A stretch of DNA of 64,000 bases from positions 620,001 to 684,000 of the forward strand of contig CAWBJQ010000002.1 in the NCBI GenBank assembly GCA_963789075.1, in the 5' to 3' direction. Every line of letters starts with the position of its first letter. Position 1 is the stretch's first letter. This document shows, piece by piece, positions 37,357 to 45,984 of this stretch. A program made the position numbers and the translations under genes. Under the pieces are notes generated by a model. That model worked only from the letters and a program-made list of their open reading frames with translations, was not told where the DNA came from and did not search any database. The stretch is from DATATJ01 sp963789075. Its GTDB lineage: Bacteria > Acidobacteriota > Vicinamibacteria > Vicinamibacterales > CAVVIG01.

Positions 37357-38679
37357 ACTTGCCCCTATCTCCTCAGCCGCCCGCCGCCCGCTTTCGATGG
37401 CCCCGTTCATGTAGCCCTGCCATTTGATGCTGGTGTGCTCGCCGGCGAAGAAGAGCCGCCCGAAGGGCCTCGCGAGCCACGGGCGCAGCGCCGGATCGAA
37501 CGCAGGATCGAAGTACGCGTAGCCGCCGCGTGCCCAGGGATCCGATTCCCACACCACTTGGCGCGATCCGGCCAGTTCGCCGTGCGTCGAGCCGAGCCAG
37601 TCGAGCTCGCGGATCAATCCGGGCATCCCCGCTTTGGCGACGAGGGTCTGCGTGGCGTCGCTCGCCCCGCCTCCGGCGAGCAGCGTCAGAATGCCGGCCG
37701 GCCCGCGCTGTTCTTCGTTGCCGTCCCAGACCGAGCCGAACGCCAGCGGCGAGCCGAACGCGCGCGAACGGCCGGGCAGGCGCCAGAACCGCCGCGAGAA
37801 TTGGAGGAGCGTTTTCGTCGCGTGGCCATATTTCAGACGCGCGAGCGCGTCGTGCTGCTGCGCCGGGAGAGCGGGCGTGATCGGGATGCGGCGCAGCACG
37901 GGCGCGGGAAGCGTGAACAACAGATAATCGGCGGTGATCGCGGAGACGGTGCGGCCGTTGCGAACGTTCGCGCGGATGCCGCGTCCGCGGTGAGAGACGG
38001 CAACCAGCTCGGTGCTCAGGTGCAGCCGATCGCCGAGCGGCGCCGCGAGCGCCGCGGCAAGCTGATCGTTGCCACCGTCGATCCTGTACACCGCGCCCGG
38101 CGCCGGCGTGTCGGTCGACGCGAACTGATCGACGAGCGCGATCAGCGACAGCTCCTCGGGATCCGCGAGAAAGAATCCGCGCAGGCCGGTGGCCGTCGTG
38201 CGCAGCTCTTCGTCCGCCCCGATGTCGTCGAGCCAGTGCGCCACCGACCGCTTGGCGATGTCGGCGGCGATCGGCGAGTCCCACCGCTGCTCGGCGAGGC
38301 GATACCGGCGCGTCAACGGCGCGAGCGCTTCGGCGAGCCGATTCCAGCCGCGCGCCGATTCACGTCCCACGATCTGTGGACGGCCGGACCCGTCAGACCG
38401 GACGGACGTGAAACCGCCGCGAAGGATTCTGGTGAGTGTGAGGCCGAGCTCGGCCGACAGGTGTCGAATCTCGTGCTGCGCCTCGTCTATCAGGTCGCCG
38501 CCGGCCTCGGCGTGCTGCTTCCCGGCGAACCCGTCGCGAATCGTCCAGACACGTCCGCCTATCCGATCGCGGGCGTCGATGACGGTGACGTCGGCCCCCA
38601 TGGCCCTCAAATCGTGCGCTGCCGCGAGCCCAGCCAGGCCCGCCCCCGCCACCAACACCGACACGCCGCGCAACGTCAT
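37354..38679 (-). CDS. FAD-dependent flavin amine oxidase
   Basis: The dinucleotide-binding motif VLVAGAGLAGLAAAHDLRAM is at about residues 9-28, followed by the second GG motif RIGGRVWTIRDGF. The C-terminal FAD motif is LFFAGEHTSIKWQGYMNGAI. The protein, about 442 residues, belongs to the monoamine oxidase/polyamine oxidase group; the amine substrate is unknown. The start at 38679 is the first Met before the Rossmann strand. It is divergent from the rhodanese gene by about 50 bases. Confidence 0.88.
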   Translation of the reverse strand: MTLRGVSVLVAGAGLAGLAAAHDLRAMGADVTVIDARDRIGGRVWTIRDGFAGKQHAEAGGDLIDEAQHEIRHLSAELGLTLTRILRGGFTSVRSDGSGRPQIVGRESARGWNRLAEALAPLTRRYRLAEQRWDSPIAADIAKRSVAHWLDDIGADEELRTTATGLRGFFLADPEELSLIALVDQFASTDTPAPGAVYRIDGGNDQLAAALAAPLGDRLHLSTELVAVSHRGRGIRANVRNGRTVSAITADYLLFTLPAPVLRRIPITPALPAQQHDALARLKYGHATKTLLQFSRRFWRLPGRSRAFGSPLAFGSVWDGNEEQRGPAGILTLLAGGGASDATQTLVAKAGMPGLIRELDWLGSTHGELAGSRQVVWESDPWARGGYAYFDPAFDPALRPWLARPFGRLFFAGEHTSIKWQGYMNGAIESGRRAAEEIGAS

Positions 38680-38730
38680 CGCATCAACTGTAAATGCAAA
38701 CTGCGACGGCGCTGCGGTTAAACTTTGCAG

Positions 38731-39573
38731 ATGATTTTGACGCTCGCGCTCGTCGCCCTGGCGTACGTGCACCCCGAGCAGCTGGTCGACACCGCCTGGC
38801 TCGCCGCGCATACAGCCGATCCGGCCGTGCGCATCGTCGACATGCGCCGGACTGGATACGCAGAAGGACATGTGCCGGGGGCGGTCGCGCTCGCGCCAGA
38901 GGCGATTCGCGACGCGACGAATCCGCCCACGTTTCTCCCGACGCCGGCCGCCTTCGAGCAGATGATGGCGACGCTCGGCATCTCCAACGCCACCCGGGTC
39001 GTCGTCTACGACGAGCGCGGCGGCATTTATGGCGCGCGACTGTGGTGGATTCTGAGCTACTTTGGCCACACCAACGTGGCGCTGGTGAACGGCGGCTGGA
39101 CGAAATGGACCGCGGAGCAGCGCCCCACGACCACCGTCGTGCCCGCCGTATCGGCCGGTCAGTTCACAGCCCGGCCGCAGCCGCACTGGGTGGCGACCGC
39201 GAGCGACGTCGTCGCGGCCATCGGCAAGGCGTCGACGAAGATCGTCGATGCGCGGACGCAGGCGGAGATCGACGGCAAGGATTTGCGTAACATCCGCCGC
39301 GGCGGCTTCGTGCCTTCGTCGGTGCCGGTGTACTGGGAAGATCTCCTCGATCCGCAGATGAAGACGTTCAAGTCGGCCGACGAGATTCGCCGGATCTACG
39401 AAGCGCAGGGCATCCTGCCTTCGCAGGAGGTCATCGCCTACTGCCAGGTCGGCATGCGGGCCTCAGTGGATCTGTTCGCGCTGCACCTGGTCGGCTACGA
39501 CCACCTGCGCAATTATTACGGCGCGTGGGAAGAGTGGGGCAACCGCGACGATTTGCCCCTCGGCAAGAAGTGA
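38731..39573 (+). CDS. Exported thiosulfate sulfurtransferase (two-domain rhodanese)
   Basis: Two rhodanese domains in 280 residues. The first (about 20-140) is inactive-like. The second carries the active-site cysteine in VIAYCQVGMRASVDLFALHL (Cys about 237). A weak signal peptide (MILTLALVALAYVHPEQ) suggests the periplasm. CQVGMRA is close to the CRxGxR loop of thiosulfate or 3-mercaptopyruvate sulfurtransferases. ATG at 38731 is preferred to the upstream TTG. Confidence 0.85.
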   Translation: MILTLALVALAYVHPEQLVDTAWLAAHTADPAVRIVDMRRTGYAEGHVPGAVALAPEAIRDATNPPTFLPTPAAFEQMMATLGISNATRVVVYDERGGIYGARLWWILSYFGHTNVALVNGGWTKWTAEQRPTTTVVPAVSAGQFTARPQPHWVATASDVVAAIGKASTKIVDARTQAEIDGKDLRNIRRGGFVPSSVPVYWEDLLDPQMKTFKSADEIRRIYEAQGILPSQEVIAYCQVGMRASVDLFALHLVGYDHLRNYYGAWEEWGNRDDLPLGKK

Positions 39574-39581
39574 GGCACCTT

Positions 39582-39683
39582 TCATCACGAAGGCACGGAG
39601 ATCACGAAGTTCACGAAGGGTTCTTCAATACGAAGATTTCTCCGTGTGCTCCGTGTGCTCCGTGTCCTTCGTGACTTCGTGAT
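39582..39683. repeat. Family B palindrome, about 100 bases
   Basis: Left arm TCATCACGAAGGCACGGAGA and on to CACGAAGG; right arm TCTCCGTGTGCTCCGTGTGC and on to CCTTCGTGACTTCGTGATA. This is the longest copy of the family and lies between two convergent genes, where it could act as a transcription end for both. Confidence 0.85.
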
Positions 39684-39704
39684 AAACGGTCGGACGGTTG
39701 TTGT

Positions 39705-41282
39705 TCACCGAGCGAAGCGTTTGAAGAAGCTGGTCGCGTTCCACGCCGGCCGATCGTTTCGGTCTGCGATCCGCAGCGCGAGCCCCTTGATGACCTGAAC
39801 ATACGCATCGGCGGCCGACCGGTCCACCGGCTGATTCAGATCGTCGGACGGCGCGTGATAGCGCTCGGCCGTCCACTTCCTCGCGATCTCCGCCTGCGGC
39901 GAGCCGGCCTCGTAGCCCACCTTCATGGACAACGCCGGGATGCCGGCCTTGATGAAACTGTACCGATCGCTGCGGATGAAGCGATTGCGCTGCGGCTCCG
40001 GATCCGCCTGGACGGTCAAGCCTTGATCCTTCGCGACCGCGCGGATGTCTCCGCCCAAATCCGACTCGTCGAGCCCGAGCACCATCAGCGTCTTCAGCGG
40101 AAAGAGCGGCAGAAACATGTCGGTGTTGACGTTGGCGACCATGGCCGACGCGGGCACCGTCGGGTGCGCGGCGAAATACCGCGAGCCGAGCTCGCCCTTC
40201 TCTTCGCCGGTGACCGCGACGAAGAGGATCGACCGCGCCGGCTTCGCGCCCGATTCATGGAGCTCCTGCGCAATCTCGAGGATGGCCGCAACGCCGGACG
40301 CATTGTCCATGGCGCCGTTGTAGATCGTGTCGCCGTTCACCGCGCCACCGATGCCGAGATGATCGAGATGCGCCGACAGGACGACGTACTCGTTCCTGCG
40401 CGCCGGATCCGATCCGCGGAGAATGCCGACGACGTTCTGCGATTCGACGTCGCCGCGACGCACGCTCACCGCCGCCTTGATGCGCGCCGGCAGGCGGAAT
40501 CGCGGCAGCGGCTTGCCGGCATCGGCGAGCGCGAGCAGCTCCTCGAACGTGTGGCCCGATCCCGCCAGCAGCTTGTCGGCGTGCGCCGGATTCATCGTGA
40601 CCGCGAGCTGCTGTCCGGCTGCATCGTCGAGCGCCGGATCGGCGAGCACCATCGACGGCTGGAGCCGCGCGAGCGTCGAGCGCGCCCACGGGATGTCCAT
40701 GCTCTTCGGGTTGGCGATGCTGATCGCGCCGACCGCCCCCGCGCTTTTCAGGGCGCTCCAGCGTTCGCCCGCCGACTGATAGTGCGCGCGGAGCGGGCCG
40801 GGGATGTCCGACGGGCTGCCGGCGAGATAGACGGCGACCGCGCCCTTCAAGTCCTGACCGGCGAAGTCGTCGAATTGCTGCTCGGGCACGCGCATGCCAT
40901 AACCGACGAACACGAGCGGCGCATCGAGTGTCGAGGCGGCCTCACTGCGCAGGCCGATGTTCGCGTCTTCGCCGAGCGTCAGCGCTTCCGTTTTGCCGGC
41001 GTTCACGAGTGCGAGGCTCGAGTGGCTCTCGTCGATCGTGCGCGTCTTGAATGCAACAGACTGGATGTAGCCGTCGGTTCCGGCCGGCTCGAGTCCAGCC
41101 TGCTTGAAGTGCGCCGCCACGTATAGGGCGGCGCGCTTGTGCGCCGGGCTGCCGGTGTCGCGCCCTTCCATGCCGTCGTTGGCGAGCGCTTCGACGTGCG
41201 ACCACCAGCGCGTTGCGTCGGCGCGAAGCGCCATGGTTCCAGCCAAGGTCAACACAACAGCCAAAGCGACGCGTCTATGCAT
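39705..41282 (-). CDS. Secreted M28-family aminopeptidase
   Basis: A signal peptide (MHRRVALAVVLTLAGTMALRA) precedes a PA-type insert domain (APLVFVGYGMRVPEQQFDDF). The catalytic M28 domain has the zinc motifs LSAHLDHLG, GAMDNASGVAA, TGEEKGELGSRYF and VNTDMFLPL, plus PALSMKVGY at the end. It removes amino-terminal residues from peptides outside the cytoplasm. Length (525 residues) and the order of domains are usual. It is divergent from the S9 peptidase with only 50 bases between the two starts, suggesting joint expression of two peptidases. Confidence 0.9.
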   Translation of the reverse strand: MHRRVALAVVLTLAGTMALRADATRWWSHVEALANDGMEGRDTGSPAHKRAALYVAAHFKQAGLEPAGTDGYIQSVAFKTRTIDESHSSLALVNAGKTEALTLGEDANIGLRSEAASTLDAPLVFVGYGMRVPEQQFDDFAGQDLKGAVAVYLAGSPSDIPGPLRAHYQSAGERWSALKSAGAVGAISIANPKSMDIPWARSTLARLQPSMVLADPALDDAAGQQLAVTMNPAHADKLLAGSGHTFEELLALADAGKPLPRFRLPARIKAAVSVRRGDVESQNVVGILRGSDPARRNEYVVLSAHLDHLGIGGAVNGDTIYNGAMDNASGVAAILEIAQELHESGAKPARSILFVAVTGEEKGELGSRYFAAHPTVPASAMVANVNTDMFLPLFPLKTLMVLGLDESDLGGDIRAVAKDQGLTVQADPEPQRNRFIRSDRYSFIKAGIPALSMKVGYEAGSPQAEIARKWTAERYHAPSDDLNQPVDRSAADAYVQVIKGLALRIADRNDRPAWNATSFFKRFAR

Positions 41283-41332
41283 GAATATAGAATACAGGCG
41301 CCGCCGGGCTGTTGAAGCGGGAAAGAGGATTT

Positions 41333-43394
41333 ATGAAAGTTGTACGTCTCGGTTACGTCTGCATGTTCGCCGCGATGGCGTCAGGCGTCTCGGCTCAAAC
41401 GCATCTGCAGAGCAGCGACCTGCTGAAGCTGCGAAACGTCGCGGGTATTCAGCTATCGCCCGACGCGACGCGCATCGCCTACGTCGTCGATCGCAACGAT
41501 GGCGACGGCCGGCCGTGGGGGCAGCTGTTCGTGATGACGCTCGCCGACGGCAAGTCGGTACGGTTCGGGGGCGAGCGTGAAGCGTCCGGCAGCCCTGAAT
41601 GGTCGCCCGACAGCCAGTCGCTGGCGTATCGCGGTCGGCTCGGCGACAAGAGCGGTTTGATCGTCGCGAAGCCGGACGGCAGCGGCGCCAGATTTGTCGC
41701 GGAGATGACAGGCACGAATGCGCCGCTGCCTGACGCCGGCAAGACGGTGGCGTGGTCGCCCGATAGCAAACGCATCGCGTTCGTGTCGTCGGTCCCGGGT
41801 CCGGAGACCGCCGACGCCACCGGCGATCCCATCGTCATCACGCGCTACCTGTACAAACCCGACGCCGCTGAAGGGCTGACGCATTTCAACGACAACCGCC
41901 GCTTGCACCTCTTCGTGGCCGATCTCACATCGGGCCGCATCGAGCAGCTGACGAACGGCACGCAGTACGAACACTCGATCGACTGGTCGCCGAACGGTCA
42001 GGAACTGCTGTACCTCACGAACCGCGACGCCGACTCGGACGAGTTCTTCAATTACGACATTTACGCTCTGAAGCTCGCAGACAAGTCGGTGCGCCGGCTC
42101 ACTGCGACCGAGAGCAACGAATATCAGCCACGCTGGTCGCCCGACGGCCGGATGATCGCGTACGAAGCGACCAAGCGCGGCCTCACCGATCGTGAGACGA
42201 CGATGGAGGATACGCATGCGTGGGTGATGAACGCGGATGGCACGAACGCGCACGAGGTCGCTGGCCGCGTGGACAACCGGCAAGGTCCTCCCACGTGGAC
42301 GCCCGACAGCCGCGCGCTGCTGTTCACAGTGCAGGAGCGCGGCAACGCGCGTCTGTACCGAGCGCCGTTGGATGGCGGCAAGCCGGAAGCCGTCGTGAGC
42401 GAACGCGGCACGGTCGGCGCGTTCTCCGCGGCGAAGGAGACGATCGCGTACACGTTCGCGAGCCCGTCCGACCTGGCCGAGCTGTACGTGCGCGCGGGAA
42501 GCGCCGCCGCGCGCAAGGTCACTGATCTGAACAGCGCCGTCCTCGGCGGCAAACCGCTCGCGGAAGTCGAGTCGTTCACGTTCATTTCCAACGACAACAA
42601 GTTCGAGGTCGAGGCGTACCTCACGAGACCGCTGGAGGCGCCATCCACGGCCGCACGGTTGGGCGCAGCCGCGGCGTCGGGCTCGAGCCGGACGTTTCCG
42701 CTGATCGTGAACATCCACGGCGGTCCGCACGGGCAACAAGGGCCGGCGTTCAACTTCAAGAATCAGGTGTATGCGGCGCACGGGTGGGCGACGCTGATGG
42801 TGAACTACCGCGGGTCGACCGGCTACGGTCAGGCCTTCACCGACGCCGTGTTCGCGGATCAGAACGGCAACGAAGGGCAGGATGTGCTCTACGGCGTCAA
42901 CGCCGCGCTGCGCCGCTACCCGTGGATCGATCACGATCGGCTCGGCGTCGAAGGCACGAGCTACGGCGGCCAGCTGTCCACCTGGCTGATCACGCAGACC
43001 AACATCTTCAAGGCGGCGATTCCGACCGCGGCGATCACCAACATCATCAGCTACAACTACATGACGTACTACAACCAGTACGAAGCGATGGAGTGGGGCG
43101 TCTATCCCGCACCAGGGCAACCTGATGGACACGCTGCTGCAGCGGTCCGCGCTGCGCCACGTCGCCAATGCGCACACGCCGACGATGCTGATGCACGGCG
43201 AGAACGACAACGACGTGCCGATTGCCGAGGCGGAGCAGTTCTACGTGGCGCTGAAGGACGTCGGCACGGAAGCGGTGATGGTGCGCTATCCGCGAGAAGG
43301 GCACGGCATCCGCGAGTCGAAGCACGTCGTGGACAGCATCGACCGCAGCATCAAGTGGTATGAGAAGCACTTTCCCGCGAAGCCGCAGTCGTAG
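41333..43394 (+). CDS. Secreted S9-family (prolyl oligopeptidase-like) peptidase, one frame change
   Basis: A signal peptide (MKVVRLGYVCMFAAMASGVSAQ) is followed by a seven-bladed beta-propeller with WSPDSQSLAYRG- and WSPDGRMIAYEA-type blades (about 50-430). The C-terminal hydrolase domain has the nucleophile in GVEGTSYGGQLSTW (GxSxGG), the acid in HGENDNDVPI and the His in REGHGIRESK. The frame changes near 43110, after which NLMDTLLQRSALRHVANAHT follows to the stop at 43392-43394. It degrades short peptides. ATG at 41333 is preferred, with AGAGG just upstream. Confidence 0.88.
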
Positions 43395-43401
43395 GGAAAA
43401 G

Positions 43402-43491
43402 TGAATTGGGTAATTGGATAATTGGGTAATGGGATAATTGAGTGGTCATTGGGTAATTGAATGGTGGTTGGGCAATGGGAATCGTGATTGG
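43402..43491. repeat. Left array of 8-bp TAATTGGG units beside the four-helix-bundle gene
   Basis: GAATTGGG, TAATTGGA, TAATTGGG, TAATGGGA and TAATTGAG units are followed by degenerate words (TGGTCATTGGG, TAATTGAATGG). The array is the reverse complement of the AATTACCC array at 43972-44029, so the two frame the gene as inverted arms. Confidence 0.85.
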
Positions 43492-43494
43492 CAT

Positions 43495-43896
43495 TCAGCC
43501 GCGCGCCTTTTGCGAGCTACGTTCATTCCGGCGGTTGCGCTCGTTATAGCGGGCCGTTCCGGCCGTTGCTGAGAGGATTGCTGTGAGCTCTCGGGCTTCC
43601 GTCAGGAGGCGATCGAGTTCCGGTGAGGTCGCCAATTTCGCGGCTGCGATGAATTCGAGCCATCCCGTAGTTTCGTCGGCTTCTTCGGCTACCACGCCGA
43701 TTTTCGCGGTGAATTCAGTGTGCGACCGCGCGCGGCATGAAGCGCGATAGTTGAAGGCAACACTTGTTGAAGATTTTGCCAGCTGTCGTTTGACCGTCGG
43801 GCCCGGTTCGGTCTGCGGCAACTGCTTAATCAGCTCGCAAACATCGAGCGCAAACCGCATCGTGCGCTCTCTCAGGCGTTCCGCGACATCTCCCAT
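43495..43896 (-). CDS. Four-helix-bundle protein of the 23S rRNA intervening-sequence (S23/TIGR02436) family
   Basis: A 133-residue all-helical protein: MRFALDVCELIKQLPQTEPG, VKRQLAKSSTSVAFNYRASC, EFTAKIGVVAEEADETTGWL and LLTEARELTAILSATAGTAR. The pattern of SS.S...NYRA..RA.S..EF..K...A..E..E...WL matches the intervening-sequence protein family, also related to the Avd proteins of diversity-generating retroelements. Its biological role is not established. It starts at 43896 (ATG); the ORF upstream is non-conserved. The gene is enclosed by inverted arrays of 8-bp repeats, which makes it look like the cargo of a small repeat element. Confidence 0.85.
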   Translation of the reverse strand: MGDVAERLRERTMRFALDVCELIKQLPQTEPGPTVKRQLAKSSTSVAFNYRASCRARSHTEFTAKIGVVAEEADETTGWLEFIAAAKLATSPELDRLLTEARELTAILSATAGTARYNERNRRNERSSQKARG

Positions 43897-43971
43897 GGTG
43901 CGGGCTGATGCGCACAATTTGTACCCAACTGACCGAGTTTTGCACCCAATCGCGCAACCCGCGATCCCGCA

Positions 43972-44029
43972 ATCAATTACCCAATTACCCAATTACCCAA
44001 TTACCCGATTACCCGATTACCCGATTACC
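43972..44029. repeat. Right array of 8-bp AATTACCC / GATTACCC units
   Basis: Four AATTACCC units then three GATTACCC-type units in perfect 8-base register, preceded by looser words (TACCCAACTG, CACCCAATCG, CAACCCGCG) from 43922. It lies upstream of the four-helix-bundle gene and faces the array at 43402-43491 as its inverted partner. Confidence 0.9.
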
Positions 44030-44044
44030 ATTCCTCCATCCCCG

Positions 44045-44758
44045 CTACGGTTGAATCGAGCGGGTGACCTTTCCGCTCGCGTCCAGAAACTCGACCTTCG
44101 CCGCACCTGCCCGGTCGACGCTGAGAACCAGGCGCGGCTTGCCAGTCGCATCGGACAGGGCAAGCGTCGCGGTGCCGGCTGCATTCTTTCCGGCGAACAT
44201 CCGCGGGCGGCTGCCGAGCGCGCCCGAGTCCACCAGTTCCTGCCGCACCTTCGCCCGCGCTTCATCGGTCGTCGCGTCGTTCAGCCGGACGGCGACGCCC
44301 AGCGAGGCGTCGGGCCGATCGGCCACCGTGAGACCTGCGGAGCGATCGGCTCCGTCTTGTGAGTAGCGCAGCGTCACGGTTTCGTCCTGTTTGTATTGAT
44401 CGAAGGAGAGCCCGGCGTTCGCACGCGCGATGCCGTTCTCGGTCCGGCCGGCCCAGGTCATGCCGCCGTTCTCGTCGCCTTCATCGTTGAAGAAGATCAG
44501 ACCAGCGTCGCGTTTCCTGTTGGGCAGGATCGGTTTGCCGTCGATCATCGTCACCGCCTGACGCGCGCTGTTGGCGATGACCAGCCGGACGCGGCCGTCC
44601 TTTTCGACGACATTGATGCGCTCGACGTCGATCTCGTCGAACTTCTGTTTCGCCGGCGCGGCCTGCCGGAACGCCGCCGCCGCGACGAACACGAGCGCAA
44701 GCGTGCTCAGCCCGGCGTAGATCTTGAGAAACCGAAGGTCGCGACGGACCGTGCGCAT
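44045..44758 (-). CDS. Membrane-anchored protein of unknown function, 237 residues
   Basis: One N-terminal helix (about residues 10-30, LKIYAGLSTLALVFVAAAAF) places the rest in the periplasm. The mature region contains FDEIDVERINVVEKDGRVRL, DAGLIFFNDEGDENGGMTWA and GKPRLVLSVDRAGAAKVEFL, apparently repeated beta-strand units that start with an RLVI/RLVL core. The same unit recurs two or three times, suggesting a repeat domain. No function is known. The start at 44758 is supported by the signal-anchor immediately after it. Confidence 0.65.
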   Translation of the reverse strand: MRTVRRDLRFLKIYAGLSTLALVFVAAAAFRQAAPAKQKFDEIDVERINVVEKDGRVRLVIANSARQAVTMIDGKPILPNRKRDAGLIFFNDEGDENGGMTWAGRTENGIARANAGLSFDQYKQDETVTLRYSQDGADRSAGLTVADRPDASLGVAVRLNDATTDEARAKVRQELVDSGALGSRPRMFAGKNAAGTATLALSDATGKPRLVLSVDRAGAAKVEFLDASGKVTRSIQP

Positions 44759-44795
44759 GCAGCCTCCTGGCAGTCCCGATCACTCGGGCGCGGCA

Positions 44796-44843
44796 CCAGC
44801 ATCCAAGCACTTCAGCACCCAGCACCTCAGCACCCAGCACCGC
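44796..44843. repeat. AGCACC-type short tandem array
   Basis: AGCACTTC, AGCACCC, AGCACCTC, AGCACCC and AGCACCGC units, 7-8 bases each, between two minus-strand genes. The word is the same as in the arrays at 881 and 45810. Confidence 0.75.
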
Positions 44844-44854
44844 TATCTTTCGGA

Positions 44855-45781
44855 TTACATCTGCTCGACGGCGTAGCCCTTCGCCTTGAGCATTTCCAGC
44901 AGACCGTCGGGTCCGACCAGGTGCGCGGCGCCGACGACGACGAAGGCGTGGCCGCTGCGGGCGAACAGGGCATCGAGCTTCGGCAGCCAGTTACGATTGC
45001 GCTCGACGAGCATGCGCTGATACATCGCGGGATCGCTTTTCAAATCCTTGAGGACGATCTGCTCGACCATCGGCGCGTTGCCGGCTTTCCACGCATCGGC
45101 GAGCTGGCTCACGCTCGCTTTTTCCGTGTCGAGCTCCTTGAGCGTGTCCGCCAAGAACCGATCCTGCTGCGCCATCGTCATGTCGTCGAAGCGCGACAGC
45201 TGATACTCGACGGTCTCGAGCCCCTGCACTGGCTTGCCGCCTTGTTGAGCGAGGTCGTAGAAATGTTTGTCCAGACCGAGGTTCGGATCGAAGCCGCCTT
45301 GCTGCAGCACGAGCCCTTCGAGCGCGACGGCGAGCATCCACGGCTTGAACCGGTGGAGCGCCTCCATCGGCGCGCCCAGACCGCCAGCGGTCTTGGTGAC
45401 GAGCGCGTACGTCGCCGGCGAGAGCACCTTGTCGAGCGTCTGGTCGCCGGAGAGCATTCCCCGCGAGAGGATCTGCAGCTGCGCTTCGGGCCCCAGCATC
45501 TCGCCCAGATCGACCTCCTCGACGAGCAGGTCGGCATCCTTGAACGATCCTTCGAACGCAGGGTCGAGCGGGTAGTAGTCCTGCGACAGCATGTGCACGG
45601 ACCCGACCAGATACACCACGCCGCCGCGGCCGGTCGCCTTCCAGAGGAAGTTGTGTCCCGCTGCCTGCAGCGGAGCGAGCAGCGCGAGCGCCGCGAGCGC
45701 GGCGATGATGGGCAGGACGAAAGTCCTGCGCGTGATCGGTGCTGCATCCGCTCCGCGCCCTGCGCGTCGATTGACGTCCAT
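44855..45781 (-). CDS. TraB/GumN family protein
   Basis: A 308-residue protein with an N-terminal membrane or signal segment (about 18-42). The core shows the TraB/GumN marks: FLWKATGRGGVVYLVGSVHM (GxxH motif), DADLLVEEVDLGEM, RNRNWLPKLDALF and AFVVVGAAHLVGPDGLLEML (second GxxH). The two conserved GxxH motifs and Glu residues are thought to form a metal-dependent hydrolase site like that of Tiki/TraB proteins. Its substrate is unknown. A large GCACCTTG array lies right upstream of its start. Confidence 0.82.
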   Translation of the reverse strand: MDVNRRAGRGADAAPITRRTFVLPIIAALAALALLAPLQAAGHNFLWKATGRGGVVYLVGSVHMLSQDYYPLDPAFEGSFKDADLLVEEVDLGEMLGPEAQLQILSRGMLSGDQTLDKVLSPATYALVTKTAGGLGAPMEALHRFKPWMLAVALEGLVLQQGGFDPNLGLDKHFYDLAQQGGKPVQGLETVEYQLSRFDDMTMAQQDRFLADTLKELDTEKASVSQLADAWKAGNAPMVEQIVLKDLKSDPAMYQRMLVERNRNWLPKLDALFARSGHAFVVVGAAHLVGPDGLLEMLKAKGYAVEQM

Positions 45782-45809
45782 CGGTCACCCCTTCACACGT
45801 CCGCACGCA

Positions 45810-45980
45810 GCACGCTGGCACCTTGGCACCTTGGCACCTTGGCACGCCGGCACCTTGGCACGCCGGCACCTTGGCACGCCGGCACCTTGGCACGCCGGCA
45901 CCTTGGCACGCCGGCACCTTGGCACGCTGGCACCTTGGCACGCTGGCACCTTGGCACCCTAGCACCTAGCACGTAGCACC
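45810..45980. repeat. Tandem array of 8-bp units, GCACCTTG alternating with GCACGCCG
   Basis: About twenty 8-base units. Three GCACCTTG units are followed by strict alternation of GCACGCCG and GCACCTTG, then GCACGCTG variants, and finally TAGCACCTAGCACGTAGCAC. It fills the gap between the GlcD-like gene and the TraB gene. The end word is shared with the array at 881-1075. Confidence 0.9.
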
Positions 45981-45984
45981 GAGC

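Noticed and set aside
43495..43896. Avd protein of a diversity-generating retroelement
   Set aside because: No reverse transcriptase, template repeat or variable repeat is visible nearby; the protein fits the intervening-sequence family better.
43495..44029. Intervening sequence within a 23S rRNA gene
   Set aside because: No rRNA sequence flanks the gene in this window.
44396..45976. 526-codon plus-strand frame ending in LGTLAPWHAGTLARR repeats
   Set aside because: It is antisense to the TraB gene and two neighbours, with codon patterns of a shadow frame; the repeats come from the GCACCTTG array.
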